Assembly (NCBI GenBank): GCA_021613335.1
Contig: JAJTWR010000141.1
Location: forward strand, 1 to 64,000
Direction of reading: 5' to 3'
Origin: Whitmania pigra
Taxonomy: Eukaryota; Annelida; Clitellata; Hirudinida; Haemopidae
DNA length: 64,000 nt
Made by a program: the position numbers and the translations under genes. The notes below the pieces were generated by a model. The model ran no database searches, was not told where the DNA came from, and saw only the letters and a list, made by a program, of their open reading frames with translations. Positions 1 through 8,623 of the stretch are shown here, piece after piece. Position 1 is the stretch's first letter. Every line of letters begins with the position of its first letter.

Positions 1-1
1 C

Positions 2-2539
2 GTTTCGGCAACTTCTGCGAATATTCGTTTTTCAGACAAGAACGTTGGAGTCGATAAAGAAGTAACAGCTACTGAAATTAAACTTAGCGACGCTAATTAT
101 TCGGTTATAAATCCTGAGGCCGTTTCTACTGCTACTATTACCGCTAAATTGGTAACGGTTACTTTTAAGCCAGAAGATAAAGTATATAATGGCTCTGTAG
201 CCGCTACCGGGACGTTCTACGTCGACGGAAAAATAGAAGGCGAAGATGTAACGGCTATCGCCGGCAGCATTTCATTTAACGATGCCAATGCGGGTTCTGA
301 TAAACCGGTAACTGCCGATAAAATCCGTCTTGAGGGGTCAGACCAAGCCAACTATAAGCTAAACAACACTACGACCGTTTCTAAGGCCGATATTATCGCC
401 AAGCCTGTAATGGTAACATTCAAAGCAAACAACAAGGTTTATGACGGCACGGTTTCCGGCTCCGGAACCTTTAGCATTGAAGGCTTGTCTGCGGGGGAAA
501 CCGTTTCGGCAACTTCTGCGGATATTCGTTTTTCAGATAAGAACGTTGGAGTCGATAAAAAGGTAACAGCTACTGAAATTAAACTTAGCGACGCTAATTA
601 TTCGGTTATAAATCCTGAGGCCGTTTCTAAGGCTACTATTACCGCCAAGCCTGTAAAGATAATTTTTTCGGCAAAAAACAAGGTTTATGACGGCAGGGAT
701 TCCGGCTCCGGAACCTTTAGCATTGAAGGCTTGTTTGAGGGGGAAACCGTTTCGGTAACTTCTGTGGATATTCGTTTTTCAGATAAGAACGTTGGCGAAG
801 GCAAAACGGTAACGGCCAGTAAAATTGACCTTAGCGACGCTAATTATTCGGTTATAAATCCTGAGGCCGCCTCCTCGGCCAGTATTACCGCTCGGGCTGT
901 AACGGTAACATTTTCGGCAAACAACAAGGTATATGACGGTACCGTTGCCGCTACTGGCGAACTAAGCGTGAAGGGCAAGGTAGAGGGCGACGATGTAGAA
1001 GCGGGGGCAGTCAGCATTTTATTTAAGGACGCAAAAACGGGGATAAATAAGCGGGTAATTGCCTCAGAAATCCGCTTAAAGGGTTTGTCTGCTGCCAACT
1101 ACCTGTTAATGGGTTCCGAGGCGATCTCTTCGGCAAAGATTACCCCAAAAGACTTATATATTACCGCAGATAATAAAACAAAATTGCCGGGCGAAGAAAA
1201 CCCTCCGTTAACGGCCAGTTACAGCGGATTTGTAAGCGGAGAAGACCATACCAATGCATTAACAGCTCAGCCGCTATTAACTACCTTGGCAACACAAGCC
1301 TCGCCTCCCGGAGATTATCTTATTGAGGTAAGCGGCGCGGTTGCGGCAAACTCTAATTACAACATTATTTATAATAAAGGTACTTTAACCATTCCCACGA
1401 TTAAGATTACGGCATTAACTCTTAAAGCTAATACTTTGTATACCAACTGTCCGGCAGGCACGTTAGCGGGTACGCTAGCAGCTTCTTCAACCCATTCGAA
1501 AGCCAGATACGCATATTCGCTGGTTTCCGGAGTAATTGATAACGAGAAGTTTACTATCAAAGACGATAAGCTGTATACCAATACCGCATTAAATTATGCA
1601 TCTCCATGTACTTTTACGGTAAAGGTACAGGTTAGCTCGCAATCTGGAGATATGCTTACAAAAGATTTCGCTTTTACTCTTTTGTACGTAAACGGCTCTC
1701 CAACAATAGATGCGGTTCCTGATCAGTCAATCTGCGCTACAACAGAAAATAATACAATCAACCTTAGCGGTATTACGCCCGGGGCGGAAACTAATCAAAC
1801 CACAAGCTTGTCAATAACCTGCAATAATAAGGACCTGTTTAAAGTTTTGAATATAAGGAAATTAGATGACGGACAAGGAATAATAAACTATTCGTTAAAG
1901 GCAGGGGTTAGCGGGTCGGCTGTAATAACGGTAACGGTGAAGGATGATGGAGGAACAGCCGATGGCGGAGTTGATAGTTATAGCGTCAGTTTTACGGTTA
2001 ATGTAAACCCGCTTCCTGTAATAAATATTAGCACAAGTACGGGTAAATTAAAGGTAATCAGGGGCCGTACCATTGAGTTAATCGCAGATGCTTCTGGGGC
2101 AACTGCTTATTCATGGGCGGATGCCAAAGGAATTATAAATGGTCAGAACACAGCCAGGCTAACGGTTAAACCAACCGAGCTTACCGTTTATACGGTAAAG
2201 GCTAGTTCTGCCGCCGGATGTATCGGCGTTAAACGCATCACCATAGAAGTAGGAAGAGAATACAGCGATGTTATAGCCGGCAATATTATAACGCCTAATG
2301 GCGACGGGGTTAACGATTTGTGGGTTATTGAGAATATCGAACAGTATCCGGACGCTACCGTAAAAGTGTTTGACAGGGCAGGGCGGTTGGTATTTAGCCA
2401 AAAAGGTTATGACAATAATTGGAACGGTTATTATAATGGCAGGCCATTAAGGCGAGGTACTTACTATTATGTGATAGATTTCGGGAAAGGTAAAAAAGTA
2501 ACAAGCAAAGGGTATGTTTCCATTATCAACGAACAATAA
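2..2539 (+). CDS. Large YDG/MBG-repeat surface protein with type IX sorting domain (5'-partial)
   Basis: The frame is open from base 2, so the gene starts outside the window; the first start-like codon at 149 is an internal TTG. The visible part begins with about five YDG-type beta repeats (recurring VYNG/VYDG and F-D-N-G patterns, about 80 residues each, to about nt 1140). One MBG-type domain (ITADNKTKLPGE) follows at about 1147-1395, then cadherin/Ig-like segments to about 2270. The last 85 residues are a gliding-motility-type C-terminal domain (ITPNGDGVNDLWVIENIEQY, then W-N-G and GTYYYVID), which in this phylum directs export through type IX secretion. The product is therefore probably a secreted or surface-attached adhesin-like protein; its ligand is unknown. 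A PorP/SprF-like gene follows 18 bases downstream. From the MBG domain on it is closely similar to the second adhesin that ends at 34569, so the two are paralogues. Confidence 0.85.
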   Translation, partial: VSATSANIRFSDKNVGVDKEVTATEIKLSDANYSVINPEAVSTATITAKLVTVTFKPEDKVYNGSVAATGTFYVDGKIEGEDVTAIAGSISFNDANAGSDKPVTADKIRLEGSDQANYKLNNTTTVSKADIIAKPVMVTFKANNKVYDGTVSGSGTFSIEGLSAGETVSATSADIRFSDKNVGVDKKVTATEIKLSDANYSVINPEAVSKATITAKPVKIIFSAKNKVYDGRDSGSGTFSIEGLFEGETVSVTSVDIRFSDKNVGEGKTVTASKIDLSDANYSVINPEAASSASITARAVTVTFSANNKVYDGTVAATGELSVKGKVEGDDVEAGAVSILFKDAKTGINKRVIASEIRLKGLSAANYLLMGSEAISSAKITPKDLYITADNKTKLPGEENPPLTASYSGFVSGEDHTNALTAQPLLTTLATQASPPGDYLIEVSGAVAANSNYNIIYNKGTLTIPTIKITALTLKANTLYTNCPAGTLAGTLAASSTHSKARYAYSLVSGVIDNEKFTIKDDKLYTNTALNYASPCTFTVKVQVSSQSGDMLTKDFAFTLLYVNGSPTIDAVPDQSICATTENNTINLSGITPGAETNQTTSLSITCNNKDLFKVLNIRKLDDGQGIINYSLKAGVSGSAVITVTVKDDGGTADGGVDSYSVSFTVNVNPLPVINISTSTGKLKVIRGRTIELIADASGATAYSWADAKGIINGQNTARLTVKPTELTVYTVKASSAAGCIGVKRITIEVGREYSDVIAGNIITPNGDGVNDLWVIENIEQYPDATVKVFDRAGRLVFSQKGYDNNWNGYYNGRPLRRGTYYYVIDFGKGKKVTSKGYVSIINEQ

Positions 2540-2557
2540 AAAACAAACTAATATCAA

Positions 2558-3439
2558 ATGAAAAAGTTTTATATATTATTTGTATTACTTGGTTTGGGTA
2601 TTACAACAGGCATAAAAGCGCAAATAGACCCATTAGCGGTACAATATTTTAACAATCGTTATTTGAGCAATCCGGCCATGGCCGGTATTAATCAAGGTTA
2701 TACCGTTAATGGGGTATACCGACAGTTATTTGAGGGCTTTCCCGGCAGTCCGGTGTCTCAAAGCTTGAGTGCGGATTATGGTTTTGAGAAGATAGGGGCG
2801 GGGTTAAATATCTTTAACGACAAGGCCGGTTTGTTAAGGCAAACGCGCGTTGTTGGTTCTTTTTCTTACCATTTACCTTTGTCTAGAGACGGTAAGCGGT
2901 TAAGTTTTGGGATTTCATTAGGGCTGCAGGGGCAACGGCTGTCGCAGGGCGATATAATTGGCGCAAGCGGCGATGTTTTGGCGGTTAATTATAATAACAA
3001 GGCTGCTTATTTTGACGGAGACTTTGGAACGGCTTATAGCGGCAAAGGCTTGGTTTTACAGGTTTCGATGCCAAACATGCGCAATTTGTTTAAGCGGGAT
3101 TATGCCCTTCAGTCAGATGTTCCGATGTTTTATACGGCGGCCAGTTATAAGATTAATTTAAAGAAAAATATTTTTTCATCGTGCGAACCTTTGATAGCCT
3201 ATCGGAATTTTACCCAAATTAAAGGGATTATAGATGTTGGGGCCCAGTTTTATTTGATAAACGATCAGGTTTTTTTAACTGGATTGTGTCATAATAACAG
3301 CAGCGCAACAATTGGTTTTGGGATGAATTTTAAGGAACATTATTTGGTAAGCGGGATGTACACAACCGGGACTTCAAATATATCGGGTTATTCAAACGGG
3401 AATTTTGAGTTAAGTTTGAGGTTTGCAGCGTGGAAATAA
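2558..3439 (+). CDS. PorP/SprF family type IX secretion outer-membrane protein
   Basis: The 293-residue product has a cleavable signal peptide (about residues 1-21, ending IKAQ). The PorP/SprF opening follows (DPLAVQYFNNRY, NPAMAGINQG), then alternating beta strands typical of a small outer-membrane barrel. PorP/SprF proteins act with type IX secretion, and family members encoded beside a single cargo gene are thought to help export or anchor that cargo. It lies 18 bases after an adhesin with a type IX sorting domain, so a cargo-partner pair is likely. It is about 90% identical by eye to the copy at 34584-35471. A short patch near residues 205-212 differs (SSCEP against SFEP, with a small length change). 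Family assignment is firm; partner specificity is inferred. Confidence 0.88.
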   Translation: MKKFYILFVLLGLGITTGIKAQIDPLAVQYFNNRYLSNPAMAGINQGYTVNGVYRQLFEGFPGSPVSQSLSADYGFEKIGAGLNIFNDKAGLLRQTRVVGSFSYHLPLSRDGKRLSFGISLGLQGQRLSQGDIIGASGDVLAVNYNNKAAYFDGDFGTAYSGKGLVLQVSMPNMRNLFKRDYALQSDVPMFYTAASYKINLKKNIFSSCEPLIAYRNFTQIKGIIDVGAQFYLINDQVFLTGLCHNNSSATIGFGMNFKEHYLVSGMYTTGTSNISGYSNGNFELSLRFAAWK

Positions 3440-3505
3440 CAAAGGTTATACAGGAATTTAAATGATATAAAAGCGTTAATAAATATCTGAATTCATATTT
3501 TATTT

Positions 3506-3817
3506 ATGTTTGATAACCTGAACAAAGTTAGACAACCTGCCGGTTTAACCCCTCTTAACGCCCTCAACCTACCCGACCAAGATACTTTTAGGGATGCCAT
3601 TTTTAAAGAAAGAAGAGTAGAATTTGCTTTTGAAAATGACAGGCGGTTTGATTTAATCCATTATAAAAAAGGGCTTTCTATCATCTAAAATTACCTTACC
3701 AATCTTGGTTTAGCAGGTAGTTCCATTGACGCTAATCGCTTGCTTTATGGCATGCCGCCAGCCGAAATAAACGTACATAATGATCCCGTTAATTTTTCTC
3801 AAAATCCGGGATATTAA
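3506..3817 (+). pseudogene. C-terminal remnant of a SusD/RagB-type nutrient-binding lipoprotein
   Basis: Translation gives a classic SusD C-terminus: LNKVRQPAGL, then FRDAIFKERRVEFAFENDRR and F-D-L-I, and at the end PAEINVHNDPVNFSQNPGY before a TAA at 3815. An in-frame TAA at 3686-3688 splits it; the same frame then continues as SusD-like sequence. About 400 N-terminal residues, including signal peptide and lipobox, are missing, and no SusC partner is present. SusD proteins sit on the cell surface and bind oligosaccharides for a TonB-dependent SusC channel. This copy cannot do that and is wreckage at the edge of the duplicated adhesin cassette. Confidence 0.8.
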
Positions 3818-3845
3818 TTCATATAAGCCTTGGTTTATATGTTTA

Positions 3846-4413
3846 AGGCAACTGAAAAGGAAATTACCGGCAGAAAGATGTAAAACCCATTTGACCTTAT
3901 TTGAAAGGATATTTGAACAAAAGCGAGCAGATAAAAATAAGATTTACAGCCTTGATGAACCGGAAAAGTTTTGCATCGGCAAAGGCCATAAGAAATATGA
4001 GTTTGGTATAAACCATCCATTATGGTTAACTAAAATAGCGGAGAGATTATCGGCGCGTTGAATATCCCCAGCAATGCTTACGATGGACCTGCCTTCAGAT
4101 GCTGCTCTGCAACAACGGCTAACAGGCAATTGCTAAAAAAGGTTTTGATGAACAGAGGCTATTAGAGAAAGAAGTATTGGTATTTCTTATCTATAGCCTT
4201 CAAAACATTCGGCAATAAGTTAAGCGGTTAGGTAAAAACAGATTAAAACAAGGATTCGGTAAAAGAGCCGTTATTGGGCCCAAAACAGGTCATTTGAAAA
4301 CCGACCATCGATTAAACCATAACTTTTATAAAGAGATTCAAGGCGATAATATCATGGTGATGCTTGTCGCCGCCATCAATTTCAAAGGAATGATGAATTT
4401 CTGGAAAACCAAT
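3846..4413 (+). pseudogene. Degenerate IS5-like (DDE) transposase
   Basis: Pieces in different frames recover one transposase. Residues such as RQLKRKLPAER and EQKRADKNKIYSLDEPE, then KGHKKYEFG, lie at about 3846-4005. A second piece (GALNIPSNAYDG) is in another frame at about 4040-4075. A C-terminal piece (GHLKTDHRLNHNFYKEIQGD, then NFKGMMNFW) lies at about 4276-4413. These are hallmarks of IS5/IS1182-type DDE transposases. Several frameshifts and stops separate the parts and the N-terminus is missing, so it is inactive. I did not find convincing terminal inverted repeats. The rest of the gap, to 4647, shows nothing I can support. Confidence 0.72.
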
Positions 4414-4647
4414 CCGTTGGCAATTGTATTTAGGGCTATTAGCGTGGAATACATAAGCAATCCAAAATATATTCTCGCATCCCTGTTACGCAAAAGGGAT
4501 AAGCTACAAAAGCAAGGTCTTTGTTTTGGTTTTTTAAGGAAGGACTTGATAATAGTAAATCTCTTAAAGGTTGTCTTAGAGAATTTACGTTGTTATTTTA
4601 TAATATCTATAAAACCGATAATGATAGTTTGTGATTATAGTTAATTT

Positions 4648-5634
4648 TTATTTTGTAATATACATTACCTCTTTAACTGCTTTAATCACTTTCTTTGCAT
4701 TAGGCAGGCTGGCGGCAATTAAAGTAGGCGCATACGGAAGCGGCACATCTGCGCATGTAATGCGTAAAATCGGCGCATCTAAATAATCGAACGCATTTTT
4801 TTGTATATTGAAAGTAATTTCTGAAGAAAGAGAAGCCAATGGCCAAGCCTCTTCAACTATTACTAAACGGTTAGTTTTTTTAACCGAGTTGATAATGGTT
4901 GCATAATCTATGGGGCGTACGCTACGCAAATCAATAACCTCTGCATTGATTCCTTCTTTTGTTAATTCTTCTATCGCAGGAATAACTACCCTGATTAACA
5001 TTTTGCCAAAAGTAACGACGGTAACATCGGTTCCTCTTTTTACCAGATTGGCTTTTCCCAGTTCCAGATAATATTCTTCAGGCGGAACATTTCCTTTATC
5101 GCCATACATTACCTCTGACTCCATGAAAATAACAGGGTCGGGGTCGTTAATGGCTTGTTTCAACAAACCTTTAGCATCATAAGGAGTTGCCGGAATTACT
5201 ACTTTTAATCCGGGACAATTTGCATACCAGTTTTCAAAATTTTGCGAGTGTTGAGCTCCCAATTGACCGGCGTTACCCGTTGGGCCACGAAAAACTACGG
5301 GACAAGAGAATTGACCGCCACTCATTGAAAGCATTTTAGCAGCTCCGTTAATAATTTGGTCAATAGCAACCAAAGAAAAGTTAAAGGTCATAAACTCTAT
5401 AATTGGTATTAAACCGTTCATAGACGCTCCAATGCCTATACCCGCAAAACCGAGTTCTGAAATAGGCGTATCAATTATGCGTTTGTCGCCAAACTCGTTT
5501 AACATACCTTGACTTACTTTATAAGCGCCATTATATTGCGCAACTTCCTCGCCCATCAAAAAAATATTCTCATTTTTACGCATTTCTTCGCTCATAGCCT
5601 CGCGTAGAGCTTCCCTAAATTGAATTTCTCTCAT
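4648..5634 (-). CDS. pdhB: Pyruvate dehydrogenase E1 component, beta subunit
   Basis: The E1 beta subunit pairs with E1 alpha to decarboxylate pyruvate with thiamine diphosphate and pass the acetyl group to E2 lipoate, feeding acetyl-CoA into central metabolism. The sequence matches the family throughout: MREIQFREALREAMSEEM, MGEEVAQYNGAYKVSQG, DTPISELGFAGIGIGA, FRGPTGNAGQLGAQHSQ, and a C-terminal transketolase domain (VIDLRSVRPIDYATI, VEEAW). Length (328 residues from this start) is normal. The open frame extends 7 codons further to 5655. I prefer the ATG at 5634 because family members begin at MREIQF and a TATATTTG promoter element sits only 3 bases before the upstream ATG. No alpha-subunit gene is adjacent, as is common in this phylum. 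Confidence 0.93.
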   Translation of the reverse strand: MREIQFREALREAMSEEMRKNENIFLMGEEVAQYNGAYKVSQGMLNEFGDKRIIDTPISELGFAGIGIGASMNGLIPIIEFMTFNFSLVAIDQIINGAAKMLSMSGGQFSCPVVFRGPTGNAGQLGAQHSQNFENWYANCPGLKVVIPATPYDAKGLLKQAINDPDPVIFMESEVMYGDKGNVPPEEYYLELGKANLVKRGTDVTVVTFGKMLIRVVIPAIEELTKEGINAEVIDLRSVRPIDYATIINSVKKTNRLVIVEEAWPLASLSSEITFNIQKNAFDYLDAPILRITCADVPLPYAPTLIAASLPNAKKVIKAVKEVMYITK

Positions 5635-5657
5635 TTTATTGTTGAAATTAAACATGG

Positions 5658-5665
5658 CAAATATA
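5658..5665 (-). promoter_or_regulatory. -7 promoter element ahead of pdhB
   Basis: On the minus strand this reads TATATTTG, a perfect TAnnTTTG element of the Bacteroidota primary sigma factor. Transcription would start about 7 bases downstream, leaving a leader of roughly 17 bases before the ATG at 5634. No clear TTTG lies at the expected -33 spacing, so the call rests on the -7 box and its position. Confidence 0.45.
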
Positions 5666-5762
5666 ATTATTGTATCTTAATTATGCTGTTGTATTTAAAA
5701 CGCAACAACAAATTAGCCAAACGTTCTTTGAAAAAACAACTTTGCCGGTAAAATATATGATT

Positions 5763-8603
5763 TTATGCGCCAAATAAAGTGGTATAAATGGAATACATAT
5801 AATTGTTGGGTACAGTACTTGCCTTAAACGGCACATTTAAATCAAAAATCTCGGATATTTTTTCCTGTAGCAAACCCAAAAATACCGGTTTGATTTCTTC
5901 CAGAAAAGCGTCATTCAACAGACGTTGCCCCGAACGGAAATAAACGCCTTCATTTACCATTGTTCTTACGGCATATAAACACGGTACAATTTGTGTTTTA
6001 TCTGATTTTTTTTCGTAAACATTTGCATAGATTAAGGTTTGAATCAAAGCCTTGTTAATATATTTATCATCCGTATCAAAAATTTTTTCTATATCCGAGA
6101 AAGAAAGCTTATCGCTTCCTGTTTTATAATCAATAATTCTTGTTACTCCATTTTTTTTATCAATTCTATCTATAATACCAAAAAGTGTGATACTTTCTTT
6201 TTTACCGTTTACCATAAAATCGAAGTCCGCGTTGAATTTTTCTTCTAACGCCATTATCCAAAAAGGCGCATCTTTTTTATCTTGGTCTAAAATGATATTT
6301 ACATAAGCTTCCACGATGGCCGAAATTACCTTTTGTATGCCTGAATATTCAAAAACATGCTGAGGGTTGTTAAACATTATCCAAGCAAAAGCTTGTTTTA
6401 TCAGGTTGGGGACTTTTTTTTGTTTCTCCTGTATTTTTTCTTTGGTAATTGATTTCCCTTTAAAGTCTTGGTAAAAGTATTCCATAGTTTTATGCAATAT
6501 GGAGCCGATTTGATTGGTTTCTATTACCGGGCTTAGCTCCTCAGGTTCTTTTATATCTGCAATATATCTAAAAAAGAAATCGATCGGGTTAGCAATGTAC
6601 GTAGTAATAGCCGACGGCGATAATGTTTTTTCTTTTCTCAAATAGCGTTGCAATACTTCTTTTATCTGAGAATCGTTTTTATCTATAACAATTTCAGACT
6701 GTTTTTCTATGCTTACAGGTGAATTAAGCGCCTGATACCTGAATTGAAAGCTGCTTTCATACTCCAATTGTTTCAATATCCGGCTTGCTTCTCCGTTACT
6801 GTTTTCGTCTGTTAAATTGTTATAGATAAAACTGATAGTTTTCGCTCTTTGTAATAAGCGGTAAACCATATAAGACGAAATGGCGTCTAAATTTTCTAAA
6901 ACAGGCAAATTAAAGGCTCTGCGAATGCTGTCGGGGATGAAGCTATTGCCAATAGATGTTTTGGGAATAACCCCTTCGTTAAAGCCAAGAAAAACAATAT
7001 TATCAAAATTCAGGTTCCTGGTTTCTAACAAACCCATTAATTGAATGCCTGTTAGAGGGCTGCCGCTTAGAGGCGCCGTTACGCTTTGCAGCGCTTTTTG
7101 TACTAACTGAATAAGGAAGGCAAACTCTTGTTCGGGTACAAATTGTTTAAGCGTGTCGTTTAGTCTGGTTAATTCCTCAATTGTTTTTACAAATAGTTCT
7201 GCATCAATTTTTTTGAGCATATTGGCTGATGATAGCCTTGCCAAAAGATATTTCATCATCTCCAATAATGATTTCACAAGTTCAATTGGTTCGGTTACCG
7301 ACTGATAAAATTTTTCGAAAATACCGCCCTGTTTCTGCAACCTGCTTTGCTCAATATTTACCCCTTTTTCGGCTAACAGCGCAAGATGAATTTTATCTTT
7401 CATCTTTTGGCTTAAGCCCGTTAAAGGATGAGTTAGAAATGCTTCTAAAGTTTGGCAACTTACTTGTTTTTGTTCTCTTAGTTCTGATTGGGTAGTTAAC
7501 CATAAATTGACTAAGCCTAATATGGCAGAACTTGCCAAGGGGTAACCCATGGTAACGTTTAATTCTTTATGGTCGGGTATGGTTTGCAAAACCGGTAACA
7601 ACAGGCTTTCATCTGCTAAAATAATTGCGGTAGCGCCGGTTTGTTCATCGGCAGGGTTCTCGCTATCGAGAATCTGACGCAATATTTTAGCCTGTGCCGT
7701 TTGTCCTTGTACTTTATACGCATTAACCTGATGTATTTCCGATTGTATAAAACTTTGTTGTTCTTTAAAAACATTTTTTAACCCCAGCGCGTTCAAATTT
7801 TTACGCAAGAAAAATCCTGCTTCTTGCAGTTCGTCATTTATATAATAACTATCGGTATCAAAATAAAAAAGGGCTTTTTCGGCATTTTGCAACTGTATAA
7901 AAACGGCGGATTCAGCTTTTGTTAACGCATTGAATCCAACAAAAATAATTTTGCCCTTGTTAAACCTTTGTATAAACGGTAAAGAAACCAAATCGGCATT
8001 GGCTAAAAACCGGTAAATCTGCCCGTTGGTAATGTAGTTTTTAGCCTTTAATTGCTTATGAAATTGATCATATAACAAAGGCATTCTGCGCCACATTTTA
8101 ATGAAAAGCTCTTGTTGTTTTTTATGTTTGCCTTCGTTGTAAGATTTCCAGAACCGGGCTATAAATTCATATTGCTCTTTGCTTAAATAATCGAATTTAA
8201 TATTGATTTGAGCAATGTCTTCCATTTCTTGATAGAGTTTGTCGACGTCAACTAAATCATTATCTATTTGAGAAAAATCATTCAATATAATTTTTGCCAG
8301 CGGAAAAAACTGACTACTTTTTAACTTAGGCAGTTTTTCCTTTTCCAATAACCCGTTATACGCATTCAATAATGTAAAAAACTGCAAATAAAAATCAGCG
8401 GGTTGCTCTTTTACGCTGCCTGTAAAAAACTCTTGAATGGTATATACAGTCGGACTGAAGAAAGGTTTCTTGATAATATCGGCCAAATATTTACGCAAAT
8501 AAACAATCGGCCTTTTGTTGTTAAACACAATGGCGCAATGTTGTAAATCGTTCCCAAATTTGGCAACTAAATCTTCGGCAACCTGCTTTAAAAACGGAGT
8601 CAT
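5763..8603 (-). CDS. AddB-like PD-(D/E)XK nuclease, partner of the AddA-like helicase
   Basis: The 946-residue product has the layout of Bacteroidota AddB-type proteins: an inactive-helicase-like N-terminal region (VFNNKRPIVYLRKYLAD) and a C-terminal PD-(D/E)XK nuclease with G-I-I-D-R-I-D followed by IIDYKTGSDK near residues 805-825. The D...D-Y-K arrangement matches the RecB-type nuclease core. With AddA it would resect double-strand breaks for RecA loading. It begins 20 bases after the AddA-like gene on the same strand, so the two are probably one operon. The N-terminal region lacks a recognisable Walker A, consistent with AddB of this phylum. No truncation is visible. The gene symbol is left blank because Bacteroidota versions are divergent. 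Confidence 0.82.
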   Translation of the reverse strand: MTPFLKQVAEDLVAKFGNDLQHCAIVFNNKRPIVYLRKYLADIIKKPFFSPTVYTIQEFFTGSVKEQPADFYLQFFTLLNAYNGLLEKEKLPKLKSSQFFPLAKIILNDFSQIDNDLVDVDKLYQEMEDIAQINIKFDYLSKEQYEFIARFWKSYNEGKHKKQQELFIKMWRRMPLLYDQFHKQLKAKNYITNGQIYRFLANADLVSLPFIQRFNKGKIIFVGFNALTKAESAVFIQLQNAEKALFYFDTDSYYINDELQEAGFFLRKNLNALGLKNVFKEQQSFIQSEIHQVNAYKVQGQTAQAKILRQILDSENPADEQTGATAIILADESLLLPVLQTIPDHKELNVTMGYPLASSAILGLVNLWLTTQSELREQKQVSCQTLEAFLTHPLTGLSQKMKDKIHLALLAEKGVNIEQSRLQKQGGIFEKFYQSVTEPIELVKSLLEMMKYLLARLSSANMLKKIDAELFVKTIEELTRLNDTLKQFVPEQEFAFLIQLVQKALQSVTAPLSGSPLTGIQLMGLLETRNLNFDNIVFLGFNEGVIPKTSIGNSFIPDSIRRAFNLPVLENLDAISSYMVYRLLQRAKTISFIYNNLTDENSNGEASRILKQLEYESSFQFRYQALNSPVSIEKQSEIVIDKNDSQIKEVLQRYLRKEKTLSPSAITTYIANPIDFFFRYIADIKEPEELSPVIETNQIGSILHKTMEYFYQDFKGKSITKEKIQEKQKKVPNLIKQAFAWIMFNNPQHVFEYSGIQKVISAIVEAYVNIILDQDKKDAPFWIMALEEKFNADFDFMVNGKKESITLFGIIDRIDKKNGVTRIIDYKTGSDKLSFSDIEKIFDTDDKYINKALIQTLIYANVYEKKSDKTQIVPCLYAVRTMVNEGVYFRSGQRLLNDAFLEEIKPVFLGLLQEKISEIFDLNVPFKASTVPNNYMYSIYTTLFGA

Positions 8604-8623
8604 TAATTTAAACTTAATTTTGT

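Noticed and set aside
4294..4644. 116-codon frame as a complete gene
   Set aside because: Its first 40 codons are the tail of the broken transposase in continuity with upstream codons; the remainder has no recognisable content.
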